Positions 52,085 through 60,686 of a stretch of 64,000 nucleotides of DNA are shown piece after piece. Position 1 is the stretch's first letter, and each line of letters begins with the position of its first letter. This DNA comes from Peptoniphilaceae bacterium (lineage in GTDB: Bacteria; Bacillota; Clostridia; Tissierellales; Peptoniphilaceae): NCBI GenBank assembly GCA_902363535.1, contig CABJAE010000004.1, positions 62,001-126,000 of the forward strand. Direction: 5' to 3'. The notes under the pieces were generated by a model. The model saw only the letters and a list, made by a program, of their open reading frames with translations. It was not told where the DNA came from and searched no databases. The position numbers were made by a program, and so were the translations under genes.

Positions 52085-55000
52085 TTAGCGATTTGCTGAA
52101 GCTTGTTTCCAGGTTTGATTCAACATAACCCAAGTTTCGGGTACCTGACCTTTTTCGGTGCGGTAGAACGTGTGGGTGTTGGATGCTTCGACGATTTCGT
52201 AGTATGCCCAGTGGCTTGCATTGACATCGACAAAGGGAACGATGTTCGTCAAGACATCACGCAGACCCGTGAGGTTTACGCTACGGTCGTACAGCTTGTT
52301 AAATACCTTAACCGCTTCGGCGCGGGTAATGTGGTTGTTCGGGCGGAAGGTGCCGTCCGGATAACCGTTGATGCGTCCGTTGGCATAAGCTTGGTTGATC
52401 GCCGCTTCGGCCCAGTGGCCTTTTGCATCGGCGAAAGGTGCCATGCCGGTATTCGCCTTGTCAATGGCCTTGATCATTTGTGCAAATTCCGCACGGGTGA
52501 TCTTGCCGTTGGGGCGGAAGGTACCGTCGGGATAACCCTTCATATACCCTGCGTTGACAACCGCGTTGATTGCTGCGTTGTACCAGCCGCTGCGTACGTC
52601 GATGAAGTTGGGTCTTGCACTGTTGGAAAGATCCAAACCTTGCAAACGAGCCAGCATGGCTGCCGCTTCGGCGCGGGTCATATTGCCTTCGGGCTTGAAG
52701 CTGCCATTTTCGTAGCCGTAGATATAGGCCTTGTGAATGGCGGTTTCGTGTTTTTGATCCTTCGTGTCGACCTTGTTGTCGGCGGAAGACCAACCCGGAT
52801 TCACAGGAACAAACCAGTGGCTGTTGCCGGAGTTGCTTCCGTTATCGTCTCTATTCGCTTTGTGGCCGACGACGGGAACTTCAATCACTTTCCGGCCGTA
52901 CGGCAGATCGGAATCCTGAATGGTCACGGTAATCGGACCGTCTACATCCTTGCCCGGTGTGACAAACACATTTCCTCTGCTGTCGATTTCTGCAGGTACA
53001 TACTTACCGTCTTCATCCTTGGCGGATACCTTTGTATCCTTGTCCGGATTCGTCACGACAATGCCCGTGTCTTGGGAATCATTGGTCGGGTTGACGGGTT
53101 TGACATTAGAACTGTCGACAGAGGTCTTCTTGTCGCCGGGTTGCGGCGTACTTGATCCATCTTCGACGAGCTTATCGCCTGCGATCGTATCCTTGGATTT
53201 GTCCGGATAGGTGATGGTTGCAGTGCCGTCGTCGCCTACTGTGATGGTCGTGCCGTCCGGTAAGGTGCTCTTACCTTGATCGTCTTTGTTTGCATCTTCA
53301 ATGGCTTTCTTAACGGCGTCTTTTTCTTCTTGCGTTAAGTTCTTTTTGTTTGCAACCGGGGTCTTGTCTTTCGGAACCTTCGGATCGATGGTGTCGGCTT
53401 GCGTCTTGGCTTTTTCTTCGACGAGCTTATCGCCTGCGATCGTATCCTTGGATTTGTCCGGATAGGTGATGGTTGCAGTGCCGTCGTCGCCTACTGTGAT
53501 GGTCGTGCCGTCCGGTAAGGTGCTCTTACCTTGATCGTCTTTGTTTGCATCTTCAATGGCTTTCTTAACGGCGTCTTTTTCTTCTTGCGTTAAGTTCTTT
53601 TTGTCTGCAACCGGGGTCTTGTCTTTCGGGACTTTCGGATCGATGGTGTCGGCTTGCGTCTTGGCTTTTTCTTCGACGAGCTTATCGCCTGCGATCGTAT
53701 CCTTGGATTTGTCCGGATAGGTGATGGTTGCAGTGCCGTCGTCACCTACGGTGATTTCGGTGCCGGCGGGTAAGGTGCTGTTGCCTTCGCCGTCTTTGTT
53801 CGCATCTTCGATGGCTTTCTTAACGGCGTCTTTTTCTTCTTGCGTTAAGTTCTTTTTGTTTGCAACCGGGGTCTTGTCTGCCGGGACTTTCGGATCGATG
53901 GTGTCGGCTTGAGAAAGCTGTTCCTCTGTCCACACTGCGTAGACAACCAGGTGTCTTTCTACCGGTGTTGTTTCTGTGAATTTGTTTTCTGCTGCTAGTT
54001 TTTCAAATTCTGCTGCTGTTGTAACAGTCTTATTTCCAAGTGCAGTTTTTCCTGCTTCGGTTACCCAGCCGAGGAATGTCTTTCCAGTGGCCGTGGGGTT
54101 TGCAGGGAATTCATCGCCGGTACCTGCTGCTACATTCGCACCGGTAAATCCGTTGGCTTTGTAGCCATCTTCTTCGTAGAATTTGACATTGTCCGGTACG
54201 ATTCTTACGTCTTGTTTCTTATCCTCTTCAAATGCACCTTCTGTTGCATTGAATAGAACTCTTGCTTTAACTCTGTTTTCTAACCAGTCTGATGGGACTG
54301 ATGATCCGTCAGAGGTGTTGGCTAGGAATCTCATGTCCTTGTAAAGTTTAAATGTTTCCCCTAAAACAGGAGCATTTCTTGTCGGGTTAAATTGTTTTAA
54401 GAACACTTCATATGGGAATGCATTGTATTTTTTATCATAAACAGTTACTTCTTTTGTAGCATCTGTTGTGATGTTTCCATCTTTGTCGTATTCATTTTCA
54501 GCTGCATTTGCCTTTGCTACATAGCGATTACCGTCTTTATCTACATATAATAGTCTTAGAGTACCACCATCGTATCTAGTGAAGCCTTGGACACTTGCAG
54601 TGTCGTGTTTAAAGGCATCTTCTGTTTTAGGTAGAGATCTTGGGTCTCTGTAGATTTGGTTGATCTTTTGATTGTCTTTTAGTCCTTCTTCAGACATAGC
54701 ATAGTCATTTGTGAACATTTCTTGGTAAGGACGGTAGAGCGATTTCTTTAGGGTCAGTAAAGACATATTGTCCATTAAGTCAAGCCATGCTAAGTCTGTG
54801 TAGTTATCTACTCTTTCGAACTTTTCAAAGGTCATAGAGGCTGTTTCGCCATCTTGAAGTTCGCCCTTAGAGTTGTAGGATTCGATAATTAAATTTGTAC
54901 CCGGTTCTACCTTGCCAAGGTCGATTTTAAAGTTGCCTTCTGAAGCTGTGACAGCATAGTTAGGTGTACCTGTAATCATGTTTTTGTCGGTAACTTCCCA

Positions 55001-56911
55001 TTTTACTCCAACCAAAGTATCGACTATTTTAAATTCAAATGTTTTTTCTTCAGTCTTTCCTACCGGAGTATATCTAACCTTATAGTAACCCCTATCATTT
55101 TTAAAATCTTTATAGATGTGAGTTGTTAATATTCTTCTTTTATTTTTACCAAGACCTTCTTCACCAAGGCTTAAAACAGGCTTAGATTGGTCTCTCTCTG
55201 TACCTGTTTCTAGGTTGTAGAAGTTTACAGATACATTTTCTTTTCCATAATCTTGTAAAAGTACCCTAACCTTGTCACCCTTTTTGATTGTGGCACCTTC
55301 TCTTAGAGTATAAGAATATTGGCCTGTTACTCCTTCTTTGGTGATTTGATCAAGTCCACCGGTACCTGCGGCTAATCCATTGTAGTAACCTTGTGGTCTT
55401 CTTACCAAGGCATCATTAGGGTCTCCTACTTGGAATAATACTCCGTCATTTTTAACATCTACTCCGGTATCTACTATAGGTGACTTGTAACCTTTTGGTA
55501 GAACCATGTCCTTATCAAAAGTTCTTTCATATACCGCCCAGCCATTAGGGTTTGAGTCTACCCATCCGGACATGATTGGGAAGTCTACCTTGTGTTTGCC
55601 TGAGCTCTTGAAAGTATCGGCAAATTTACTTTTGTCTACCATGTAGTCTACAGTTGTTATATAACCGTTTTGTTCGTTCAAAATTTTCCAGAAGTTGTCA
55701 TTATGAACTCTAACAACTTTTTTAACATTCGTATTATTGAATTTAGATGATGCTAAAACGACATAGGCAAATTTATTGTTGCCATTTTCATCTTTCTTGT
55801 AGTTAATTTGATCTTTTTTGATTCCAACTTTAGTATTGGCAATTGTTTTTCTGGACCAGTTAAGAACATTGGTATAGGCAATATTGCCGTTCTTGTCAGG
55901 TTTTAAATAATCGACAAAGCCAGCATCAAAAATTTGAACATAGGCTGCAGGTTTTCCTTCTTGCTCGTCTTTCGGATCTCCTGTTGAACGTTGTGCTTGG
56001 TATTGAGTACTTAGGACAGCAAGTTTTGCCAAGTCTTCTTTATTATCATAGTTGTTGTAGATATATGACAATTCCTCATCTTCAGTTGGATCTGCTACAA
56101 ATGAAGAGAAGAATCCATTTTGAAGGGCATAAGGATATGATTGAGCCTTACCGCCCTTATAAAATGCCATATCAATATCATTAGCTAATGGAATTGTTGT
56201 ACTCTTTGTATAGGTTGTGTAGTCCATGGATGAGCCTTTTGGAGCCATGGCATAAATTCTTTCAAATTTAGAATCCATAAGTCTCATTTGTACAGAGTAG
56301 TTTTCCTCTCCCAAAGCTTTTATTGTTATACCATCTTTTAGGACAAGGTGAATTGGTAGATTACGTCTACTATTTCCCTTTGAACCTGTCATTAAGCCAA
56401 GGTCAAGCCATTTCTCATTTTTGCCCTTAGCATCAACAAATTTGTATTGTTTTGCATCAATTCCTTCTCCGTAGGATGCATTCCAATCAATTTGATTGAA
56501 AAGTTTGCTGTCAAATTTTAGTACCATCCTGTACCATACACCGGAGATTGCTTGAGTCTTTTCTTTATAAAGTAGTTTGATAACATCTCTGCCATCTGCA
56601 TTGGTATAGGTACCGTCGTAGTTAAGGTCGGTAATTTGAGTCGGCTCTGTTGTCCTTACCCTAACTAGTCTTTGGCCTCCTGCAATATCGACAGACCAGT
56701 TTCTTTCATCACCCTTGCCTGCTTCTTCATCCCAGTTAGTTTTTGGTTTTCTATTATCCGGAAGCGCTGCTGCCGCACCGGTTTCTTTTGTCGGTGCAGG
56801 CGTCGGCTCTTCTCCTCGTGCAAATGCGCCATAGGGGATCATGGTAAATACCATGACAAAGGCCAATGCCCAAGCGATGGCTCGGGTTGCAAAGGTTTTC
56901 TTGCTCTGCAT
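52085..56911 (-). CDS. Large SLH-domain surface adhesin with three Rib-like repeats
   Basis: 1608 residues from ATG at 56911 (AAAGGAGAAATT upstream); longer in-frame starts lack one. Signal peptide to about residue 30 (MIPYGAFA-RGE). Residues ~50-890 form a long region rich in Asn, Lys, Asp and Tyr with no named domain. About 900-985 resembles an InlB B-repeat (KTFLGWVTEAG...LVVYAVWTEEQ). Residues ~997-1252 are three 85-residue repeats (TIDPKVPxDKTPV...ITYPDKSKDTIAGDKLVE), like Rib domains. Three SLH domains (about 1390-1560) bind it to cell-wall polymer. The coding DNA changes from AT-rich (53.9-56.8 kb) to GC-rich (below 53.9 kb), so the gene looks assembled from two sources. Confidence 0.93.
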   Translation of the reverse strand: MQSKKTFATRAIAWALAFVMVFTMIPYGAFARGEEPTPAPTKETGAAAALPDNRKPKTNWDEEAGKGDERNWSVDIAGGQRLVRVRTTEPTQITDLNYDGTYTNADGRDVIKLLYKEKTQAISGVWYRMVLKFDSKLFNQIDWNASYGEGIDAKQYKFVDAKGKNEKWLDLGLMTGSKGNSRRNLPIHLVLKDGITIKALGEENYSVQMRLMDSKFERIYAMAPKGSSMDYTTYTKSTTIPLANDIDMAFYKGGKAQSYPYALQNGFFSSFVADPTEDEELSYIYNNYDNKEDLAKLAVLSTQYQAQRSTGDPKDEQEGKPAAYVQIFDAGFVDYLKPDKNGNIAYTNVLNWSRKTIANTKVGIKKDQINYKKDENGNNKFAYVVLASSKFNNTNVKKVVRVHNDNFWKILNEQNGYITTVDYMVDKSKFADTFKSSGKHKVDFPIMSGWVDSNPNGWAVYERTFDKDMVLPKGYKSPIVDTGVDVKNDGVLFQVGDPNDALVRRPQGYYNGLAAGTGGLDQITKEGVTGQYSYTLREGATIKKGDKVRVLLQDYGKENVSVNFYNLETGTERDQSKPVLSLGEEGLGKNKRRILTTHIYKDFKNDRGYYKVRYTPVGKTEEKTFEFKIVDTLVGVKWEVTDKNMITGTPNYAVTASEGNFKIDLGKVEPGTNLIIESYNSKGELQDGETASMTFEKFERVDNYTDLAWLDLMDNMSLLTLKKSLYRPYQEMFTNDYAMSEEGLKDNQKINQIYRDPRSLPKTEDAFKHDTASVQGFTRYDGGTLRLLYVDKDGNRYVAKANAAENEYDKDGNITTDATKEVTVYDKKYNAFPYEVFLKQFNPTRNAPVLGETFKLYKDMRFLANTSDGSSVPSDWLENRVKARVLFNATEGAFEEDKKQDVRIVPDNVKFYEEDGYKANGFTGANVAAGTGDEFPANPTATGKTFLGWVTEAGKTALGNKTVTTAAEFEKLAAENKFTETTPVERHLVVYAVWTEEQLSQADTIDPKVPADKTPVANKKNLTQEEKDAVKKAIEDANKDGEGNSTLPAGTEITVGDDGTATITYPDKSKDTIAGDKLVEEKAKTQADTIDPKVPKDKTPVADKKNLTQEEKDAVKKAIEDANKDDQGKSTLPDGTTITVGDDGTATITYPDKSKDTIAGDKLVEEKAKTQADTIDPKVPKDKTPVANKKNLTQEEKDAVKKAIEDANKDDQGKSTLPDGTTITVGDDGTATITYPDKSKDTIAGDKLVEDGSSTPQPGDKKTSVDSSNVKPVNPTNDSQDTGIVVTNPDKDTKVSAKDEDGKYVPAEIDSRGNVFVTPGKDVDGPITVTIQDSDLPYGRKVIEVPVVGHKANRDDNGSNSGNSHWFVPVNPGWSSADNKVDTKDQKHETAIHKAYIYGYENGSFKPEGNMTRAEAAAMLARLQGLDLSNSARPNFIDVRSGWYNAAINAVVNAGYMKGYPDGTFRPNGKITRAEFAQMIKAIDKANTGMAPFADAKGHWAEAAINQAYANGRINGYPDGTFRPNNHITRAEAVKVFNKLYDRSVNLTGLRDVLTNIVPFVDVNASHWAYYEIVEASNTHTFYRTEKGQVPETWVMLNQTWKQASANR
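53157..53921 (-). repeat. Three tandem 255-bp repeats in the SLH gene
   Basis: The same landmark sequence recurs at 53161, 53416 and 53671, an exact 255-base period, encoding 85 residues each. The two copies at lower coordinates are almost identical; the third differs in a stretch encoding GEGNSTLPAGTEI instead of DQGKSTLPDGTTI. Confidence 0.95.
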
Positions 56912-57133
56912 AATTTCTCCTTTCTTATCTTTTCGCATCTTTCTTTTATTCGTCGGCAAATTCATACAAGGCCTTGCCTTGTGCCCTTTCTTTTTTGAAA
57001 GTGCATCACTCCTTTTTGTCGTGAACGCCATTTCTTCTTTTATCTTTACATGCATATAGTCTTACAAGCTAATTGTAACACTCTTATCTTTTTTTATCTA
57101 TGTGAAAGAACAGTTTTAGCCTATACCCGCCTT
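56912..57133 (-). other. Leader and upstream region of the large SLH gene
   Basis: About 220 AT-rich bases. TACAAT near 57071-57076 (minus) is a possible -10, which would leave a leader of about 150 bases. No gene or clear hairpin seen. Confidence 0.35.
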
Positions 57134-57514
57134 TTATTTCTTTCCTTTTAAAAGTAAAAAATAAAATTCGTTCGGGAGCATTTTTCTTTCACGTAAAATC
57201 GGGCGGTTTTCTTCTCCCCGTTCTTTAAATGGATACGAGGGGGAGGGATTGCCTGCATCTTCGATGCGTTTCACCAAATCCTCGGCTTTGACCACAGGGC
57301 GGCGGTGTTGTCGTTGGGGGTGGATGCCGATGATGCCGCCGTTTTTGGTAAATTGTTTGTCCGGGTAGAAGTGAACGGCGTGTTCTGCGTTGTTTAGGAG
57401 GCCGAAGGGGCTCTCGGCGCCGGCTTCCGGATCGAGTTTGTCTTTCGGGGCGGCGGGCTTTGGGTATAATTCAGTTATATCTATGAAGGCAATTAAAGGA
57501 GGATATATGGACAA
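57134..57514 (-). CDS. Doubtful reading frame upstream of the SLH gene
   Basis: A frame of up to 126 codons, open only from a TTG inside the promoter and start region of the divergent dehydrogenase. The distal part (KAEDLVKRIEDAGNPSPSYPFKERGEENRP...LPNEFYFLLLKGKK) is protein-like, but there is no ribosome site and no recognisable domain. It may be the remains of a gene whose front was lost. Otherwise the 57.1-57.5 kb interval holds only the dehydrogenase promoter (TATAAT at 57464-57469). Confidence 0.2.
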   Translation of the reverse strand: MSIYPPLIAFIDITELYPKPAAPKDKLDPEAGAESPFGLLNNAEHAVHFYPDKQFTKNGGIIGIHPQRQHRRPVVKAEDLVKRIEDAGNPSPSYPFKERGEENRPILRERKMLPNEFYFLLLKGKK

Positions 57515-58673
57515 CTTTATTTTTTCGGTACCGACGACGATTTTTTTTGGGGAAGGTCAGGCCCGGGCCTTTGCCGAGGCGGTGAAGTCTTACGGGGAGA
57601 AGGCGCTGATCGTGTTCGGCGGCGGCTCCGTTAAGAAAAACGGCATTTACGACGAGATTACCACGGCGCTTCATGCCGCCGGCGTAAAGACGGTGGATCA
57701 CGGGGGCATCGAGCCGAATCCGCGGATTGAAAGTGTGCGTGCGGGGATCGACCTGGTGAAGAAGGAAGGGGTGGATGTGATCGTGCCCATGGGCGGCGGC
57801 TCCACCATCGACGCGTCGAAACTGATCGCGGCGGGGGCGCTGACTGCGGCGGATCCCTGGAAGATCGTGATCGGCGAGGCGAAGGTAACGGGGGCTCTGC
57901 CGATCTGCACGGTGCTCACTTTGGCGGCCACGGGTTCTGAAATGGATCAGGGCTCGGTGATAACGAATCCCGAGACGAAGGAGAAGCTGGGCTGGGGCAG
58001 TCCGAAGGTGCTTCCCAAGGCGAGTTTGTTGAATCCGGCCTACACGGTGTCGGTGAATGGATACCACACGGCGGCGGGCACGGCGGATATTATGAGCCAC
58101 ACCATGGAAAATTACTTCACCGTGGACGACAGTGCCTTTGTGCAGGATTCCATGGCGGAAGGGGTTTTGCGCGCCTGCCGCCACGCCGGTCCCGCGGCTT
58201 TAAAGGACGGCGGGGACTTGGAGGCCCGGGCCAATTTAATGTGGGCCTCGAGCTGGGCGATTAACGGGCTTCTTCGCAAGGGCAAGCCCCAAGCCTGGAG
58301 CGTGCACCCCATGGAACACGAGCTTTCGGCTTTCTACGACATTACCCACGGGGTGGGCCTCGCGATTTTGACGCCGCGCTGGCTTCGCCACGTCTTAAGT
58401 GCCAAGACGGCGCCGAAGATCGCCCGTTTCGGCCGCCGAGTCTTCGACATTAAATCGGAAGACGATGTGGATGCGGCGAATGAAGCCATCGAGGCGCTCT
58501 ACGATTTCTTTGTGCGCATGGGGATTCCCATGACGCTGAAGGAAGTGGGCATCGGCGAGGAACATTTGGCGGAAATGGCCAAGGCCTGCGCGGACCATGC
58601 CGGCGGCGTGATCCGCGGCTTTGTGGATCTGAAGGAAGAAGATATTTTGGCAATTTACAAGGCGAGTTTATAA
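57507..58673 (+). CDS. Iron-containing alcohol dehydrogenase (butanol dehydrogenase/YqhD type)
   Basis: 388 residues from ATG at 57507 with AAAGGAGG upstream. N-terminal FGEGQ and cofactor-binding GGGSVKKNGIYD and PMGGGSTIDASK (about 39-50, 94-105) are the Fe-ADH dinucleotide fold; iron ligands are in GTADIMSHTMENYF and HPMEHELS...THGVGLAI. Reduces butyraldehyde or other aldehydes, probably with NADPH; the exact substrate is not predictable. Single gene with its own terminator. Confidence 0.93.
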   Translation: MDNFIFSVPTTIFFGEGQARAFAEAVKSYGEKALIVFGGGSVKKNGIYDEITTALHAAGVKTVDHGGIEPNPRIESVRAGIDLVKKEGVDVIVPMGGGSTIDASKLIAAGALTAADPWKIVIGEAKVTGALPICTVLTLAATGSEMDQGSVITNPETKEKLGWGSPKVLPKASLLNPAYTVSVNGYHTAAGTADIMSHTMENYFTVDDSAFVQDSMAEGVLRACRHAGPAALKDGGDLEARANLMWASSWAINGLLRKGKPQAWSVHPMEHELSAFYDITHGVGLAILTPRWLRHVLSAKTAPKIARFGRRVFDIKSEDDVDAANEAIEALYDFFVRMGIPMTLKEVGIGEEHLAEMAKACADHAGGVIRGFVDLKEEDILAIYKASL

Positions 58674-58680
58674 GCATAAA

Positions 58681-58711
58681 AAGAAAGCTGCTCGAGATGG
58701 GCAGCTTTCTT
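58681..58711 (+). terminator. Terminator of the alcohol dehydrogenase gene
   Basis: 11-bp stem AAGAAAGCTGC with GCAGCTTTCTT around a 9-base loop. The T-run after it is short (TTCTTG). Confidence 0.75.
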
Positions 58712-58733
58712 GTGTGGAAACGGTGCTTCAGGC

Positions 58734-58756
58734 TTTACTTTTCAAGGACGGCTCTT
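58734..58756. repeat. 23-bp repeat of the RelB-like gene 3' end (copy A)
   Basis: 20 of 23 bases match the 3' end of the RelB-like gene at 58951-58973, and the reverse strand reads the same final residues (LEK stop). A stretch of about 195 bases lies between the copies. Confidence 0.7.
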
Positions 58757-58769
58757 GTTTTTTCGCCTA

Positions 58770-58847
58770 AAAATAAAAAGCCCTCTCCGTGGTCCGCATG
58801 TAGGTAGTCTACATTAAGCGTGGAGAGGTTCTGTTGAATCTATTATA
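58770..58847 (-). ncRNA. Candidate small RNA (~65 nt) or insertion-element remnant
   Basis: On the minus strand a TATAAT box (58842-58847) is followed by a compact hairpin with outer stem CCTCTCC/GGAGAGG (58822-58828 with 58782-58788) and inner stem ATGTAG/CTACAT, and then GCTTTTTATTTTT. Promoter, stem-loop and terminator in about 75 bases suggest a small RNA starting near 58835. The -35 is poor. The same layout could be the worn end of a mobile element. Confidence 0.3.
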
Positions 58848-58918
58848 GCAAAGTTTCTCGACCTCATGTTGAACTCTTTCATTTTTTCAAGAGTTGGATT
58901 TCTTGTCTGTGAATGATG

Positions 58919-58951
58919 AAGTGGTTATTTCCATTTTGGAAACAACCACTT
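58919..58951 (-). terminator. Hairpin after the RelB-like gene
   Basis: A 14-bp stem (AAGTGGTTxTTTCC with GGAAAxAACCACTT) around a 5-base loop, touching the stop codon. On the plus strand it runs into TTTTACTTTT, on the minus strand T-rich sequence is weaker; it likely ends the RelB-like transcript. Confidence 0.6.
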
Positions 58952-59152
58952 TTACTTTTCAAGGGCGGCTTTTAATTCCTCTATGGTCTTGTAGGCGGCA
59001 TGGGTGTCGGCGGCGATTCTTCTGCCCTCTTCAATGGCGGAAAGGGTCTCTTCATTGATGCGATTTGTTTTTAAGCTAAGGGAATCAAAGCGATCGCTCG
59101 GGTAATTCGGGCGTTCGAATTCCATTTTCTTTTCATCGTTTTGTTTCGCCAT
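58952..59152 (-). CDS. RelB-like small protein without a toxin partner
   Basis: 66 residues from ATG at 59152 (GGAGGAGTAAGACG upstream). The C-terminal half INEETLSAIEEGRRIAADTHAAYKTIEELKAALEK resembles the toxin-binding tail of RelB/DinJ antitoxins ('EGRRIAAD..' then 'ELKAAL'), but the N-terminal DNA-binding part is short and atypical. No toxin gene follows; instead there is a hairpin and a repeated copy of the gene's last bases. Orphan antitoxin or unrelated small protein. Confidence 0.6.
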   Translation of the reverse strand: MAKQNDEKKMEFERPNYPSDRFDSLSLKTNRINEETLSAIEEGRRIAADTHAAYKTIEELKAALEK

Positions 59153-59171
59153 CGTCTTACTCCTCCCACAG

Positions 59172-59196
59172 AAAAACCGCGGCCTTTGCCGCGGCA
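59172..59196 (-). terminator. Terminator of gltX
   Basis: CCGCGGC (59177-59183) with GCCGCGG (59188-59194), 4-base loop, five T on the minus strand. Confidence 0.9.
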
Positions 59197-59198
59197 TT

Positions 59199-60677
59199 TT
59201 ATTTTCTGTAACTCTTTGCTTTTTCCAAGCGTTTTAAGATTTCGTCTTTTCCTAAGAGGTAGATAATGTTGGAAAGCTCCGGGCCGTGAACGTTGCCGGT
59301 CATGGCGGCACGGGCGGGCATGTAGAGGTTTTTGCCTTTCACGCCGCTTTTCTTTTGCACTTGCTTCATGAGCTTGCCCGCTTGTTCCGGGGAAATGGCG
59401 TCCATGTCGCTCACGATTTCTTCCAGGGCGTCGATCACCGCCGGGGCGGATTCGGAATTAATTTGTTCCAGGGCGTCTTCTTCGGTGACTTCGTAGTCGT
59501 CGTAGAGGAAGCCGCAGGCCTCAGGCACTTGTTCCAGGCGATCCAGGCCGTCTTGAATGGTTTCCATTAAGACGCGGTAGTGCTCGGGATCTTTTTCCAC
59601 GTCGGCTTTTGTAAAGAGGCCGACTTTTTCGATGTAGGGCATGGCCATGTCCAGAAGTTCGTCGGCGGAGAGTTCTTTCATGTAGTGGCTGTTGATCCAG
59701 TCGAGCTTCTTCACGTCGAAGACGCCGCCGGTTCTCGCGATGCGCTTGGTGTCGAAGGCTTCGATGAGTTCGTCCATGGAGAAGATTTCCTGATTGTCTT
59801 CCGGGGACCAGCCCACGAGGGCCAGGTAGTTCACGAGGCCTTCGGGGAGGTAGCCGTGGCCTTTAAAGTCTTCCACGGACACGTCGCCTTGGCGCTTGGA
59901 GAGCTTTTTGTGGTCTTTGTTTAAGACGCCGGGGAGGTGAATGTAGGTGGGCACGTCCCAACCCAGGGCTTGGTACAGGTACACGTGCTTGGGCGTGGAG
60001 GGCAGCCATTCTTCCCCGCGGATGATGTGGGTGATGCCCATGAGGTGGTCGTCTACCACGACGGCCATGTGGTAGGTGGGGAAGCCATCGCTTTTCATGA
60101 GGACCTGATCGTCCATTTCGTTGGTGTTAATGGTGATTTTGCCGCGAGCTTCGTCTTCGAAGGTGATGTCTTCGTCGTGGGGAAGCTTGAGGCGCACGAC
60201 GTATTCTTCTCCGTTCGCAATGCGCTCTTTGGCTTCATCCAATGAGATGGAGCGGCAGAGGCCGTCGTAGCGGGGCACTTGGCCTTTGATTTTTTGGCCT
60301 TCGCGCAGGTTGTCCAGCCGCTCTTTGGTGCAGAAGCAGTAGTAGGCGTGGCCGGATTCCAGCAGCTGATCCACGTATTTTTTGTAGATGTCCAGTCGCT
60401 TGGATTGGATGTAGGGGCCGCAGTCGCCTTCTTCGGTGACTTTTCCGTCTTTCATCATGACGCCTTCGTCGATTTCAAGGCCCGCCCAGTTCAGGGAGCG
60501 GATCAGGTTTTCGATGGCGCCTTCCACGAAGCGGGTTCTATCCGTGTCTTCGATGCGGAGCAGGAATTTTCCGCCTTTTTGTTTTGCGTAAAGGTAGTTG
60601 TAGACGGCGGTTCTCAGCCCGCCGATGTGCAAGTAGCCCGTGGGTGATGGGGCAAAGCGCACCCGTACGTTGTCCAT
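59199..60677 (-). CDS. gltX: Glutamate--tRNA ligase
   Basis: 492 residues, class I synthetase. HIGH-type motif PSPTGYLHIGGL (9-20), KMSKS-type KLSKRQG, and the Cys-containing segment YYCFCTKERLDNLREGQ are present. Charges tRNA-Glu (and tRNA-Gln in organisms without GlnRS, where GatCAB corrects it). AAGGAGG before ATG; follows the PHP gene by nine bases. Confidence 0.98.
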   Translation of the reverse strand: MDNVRVRFAPSPTGYLHIGGLRTAVYNYLYAKQKGGKFLLRIEDTDRTRFVEGAIENLIRSLNWAGLEIDEGVMMKDGKVTEEGDCGPYIQSKRLDIYKKYVDQLLESGHAYYCFCTKERLDNLREGQKIKGQVPRYDGLCRSISLDEAKERIANGEEYVVRLKLPHDEDITFEDEARGKITINTNEMDDQVLMKSDGFPTYHMAVVVDDHLMGITHIIRGEEWLPSTPKHVYLYQALGWDVPTYIHLPGVLNKDHKKLSKRQGDVSVEDFKGHGYLPEGLVNYLALVGWSPEDNQEIFSMDELIEAFDTKRIARTGGVFDVKKLDWINSHYMKELSADELLDMAMPYIEKVGLFTKADVEKDPEHYRVLMETIQDGLDRLEQVPEACGFLYDDYEVTEEDALEQINSESAPAVIDALEEIVSDMDAISPEQAGKLMKQVQKKSGVKGKNLYMPARAAMTGNVHGPELSNIIYLLGKDEILKRLEKAKSYRK

Positions 60678-60686
60678 GGTTCCTCC

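Noticed and set aside
53157..53921. Possible CRISPR array because of regular repeats
   Set aside because: Period is 255 bp with no unique spacers, and the repeats are in frame and coding.
59153..59198. Longer start for the RelB-like gene
   Set aside because: The extra 15 residues would read through the gltX terminator; ATG at 59152 has a strong ribosome site.
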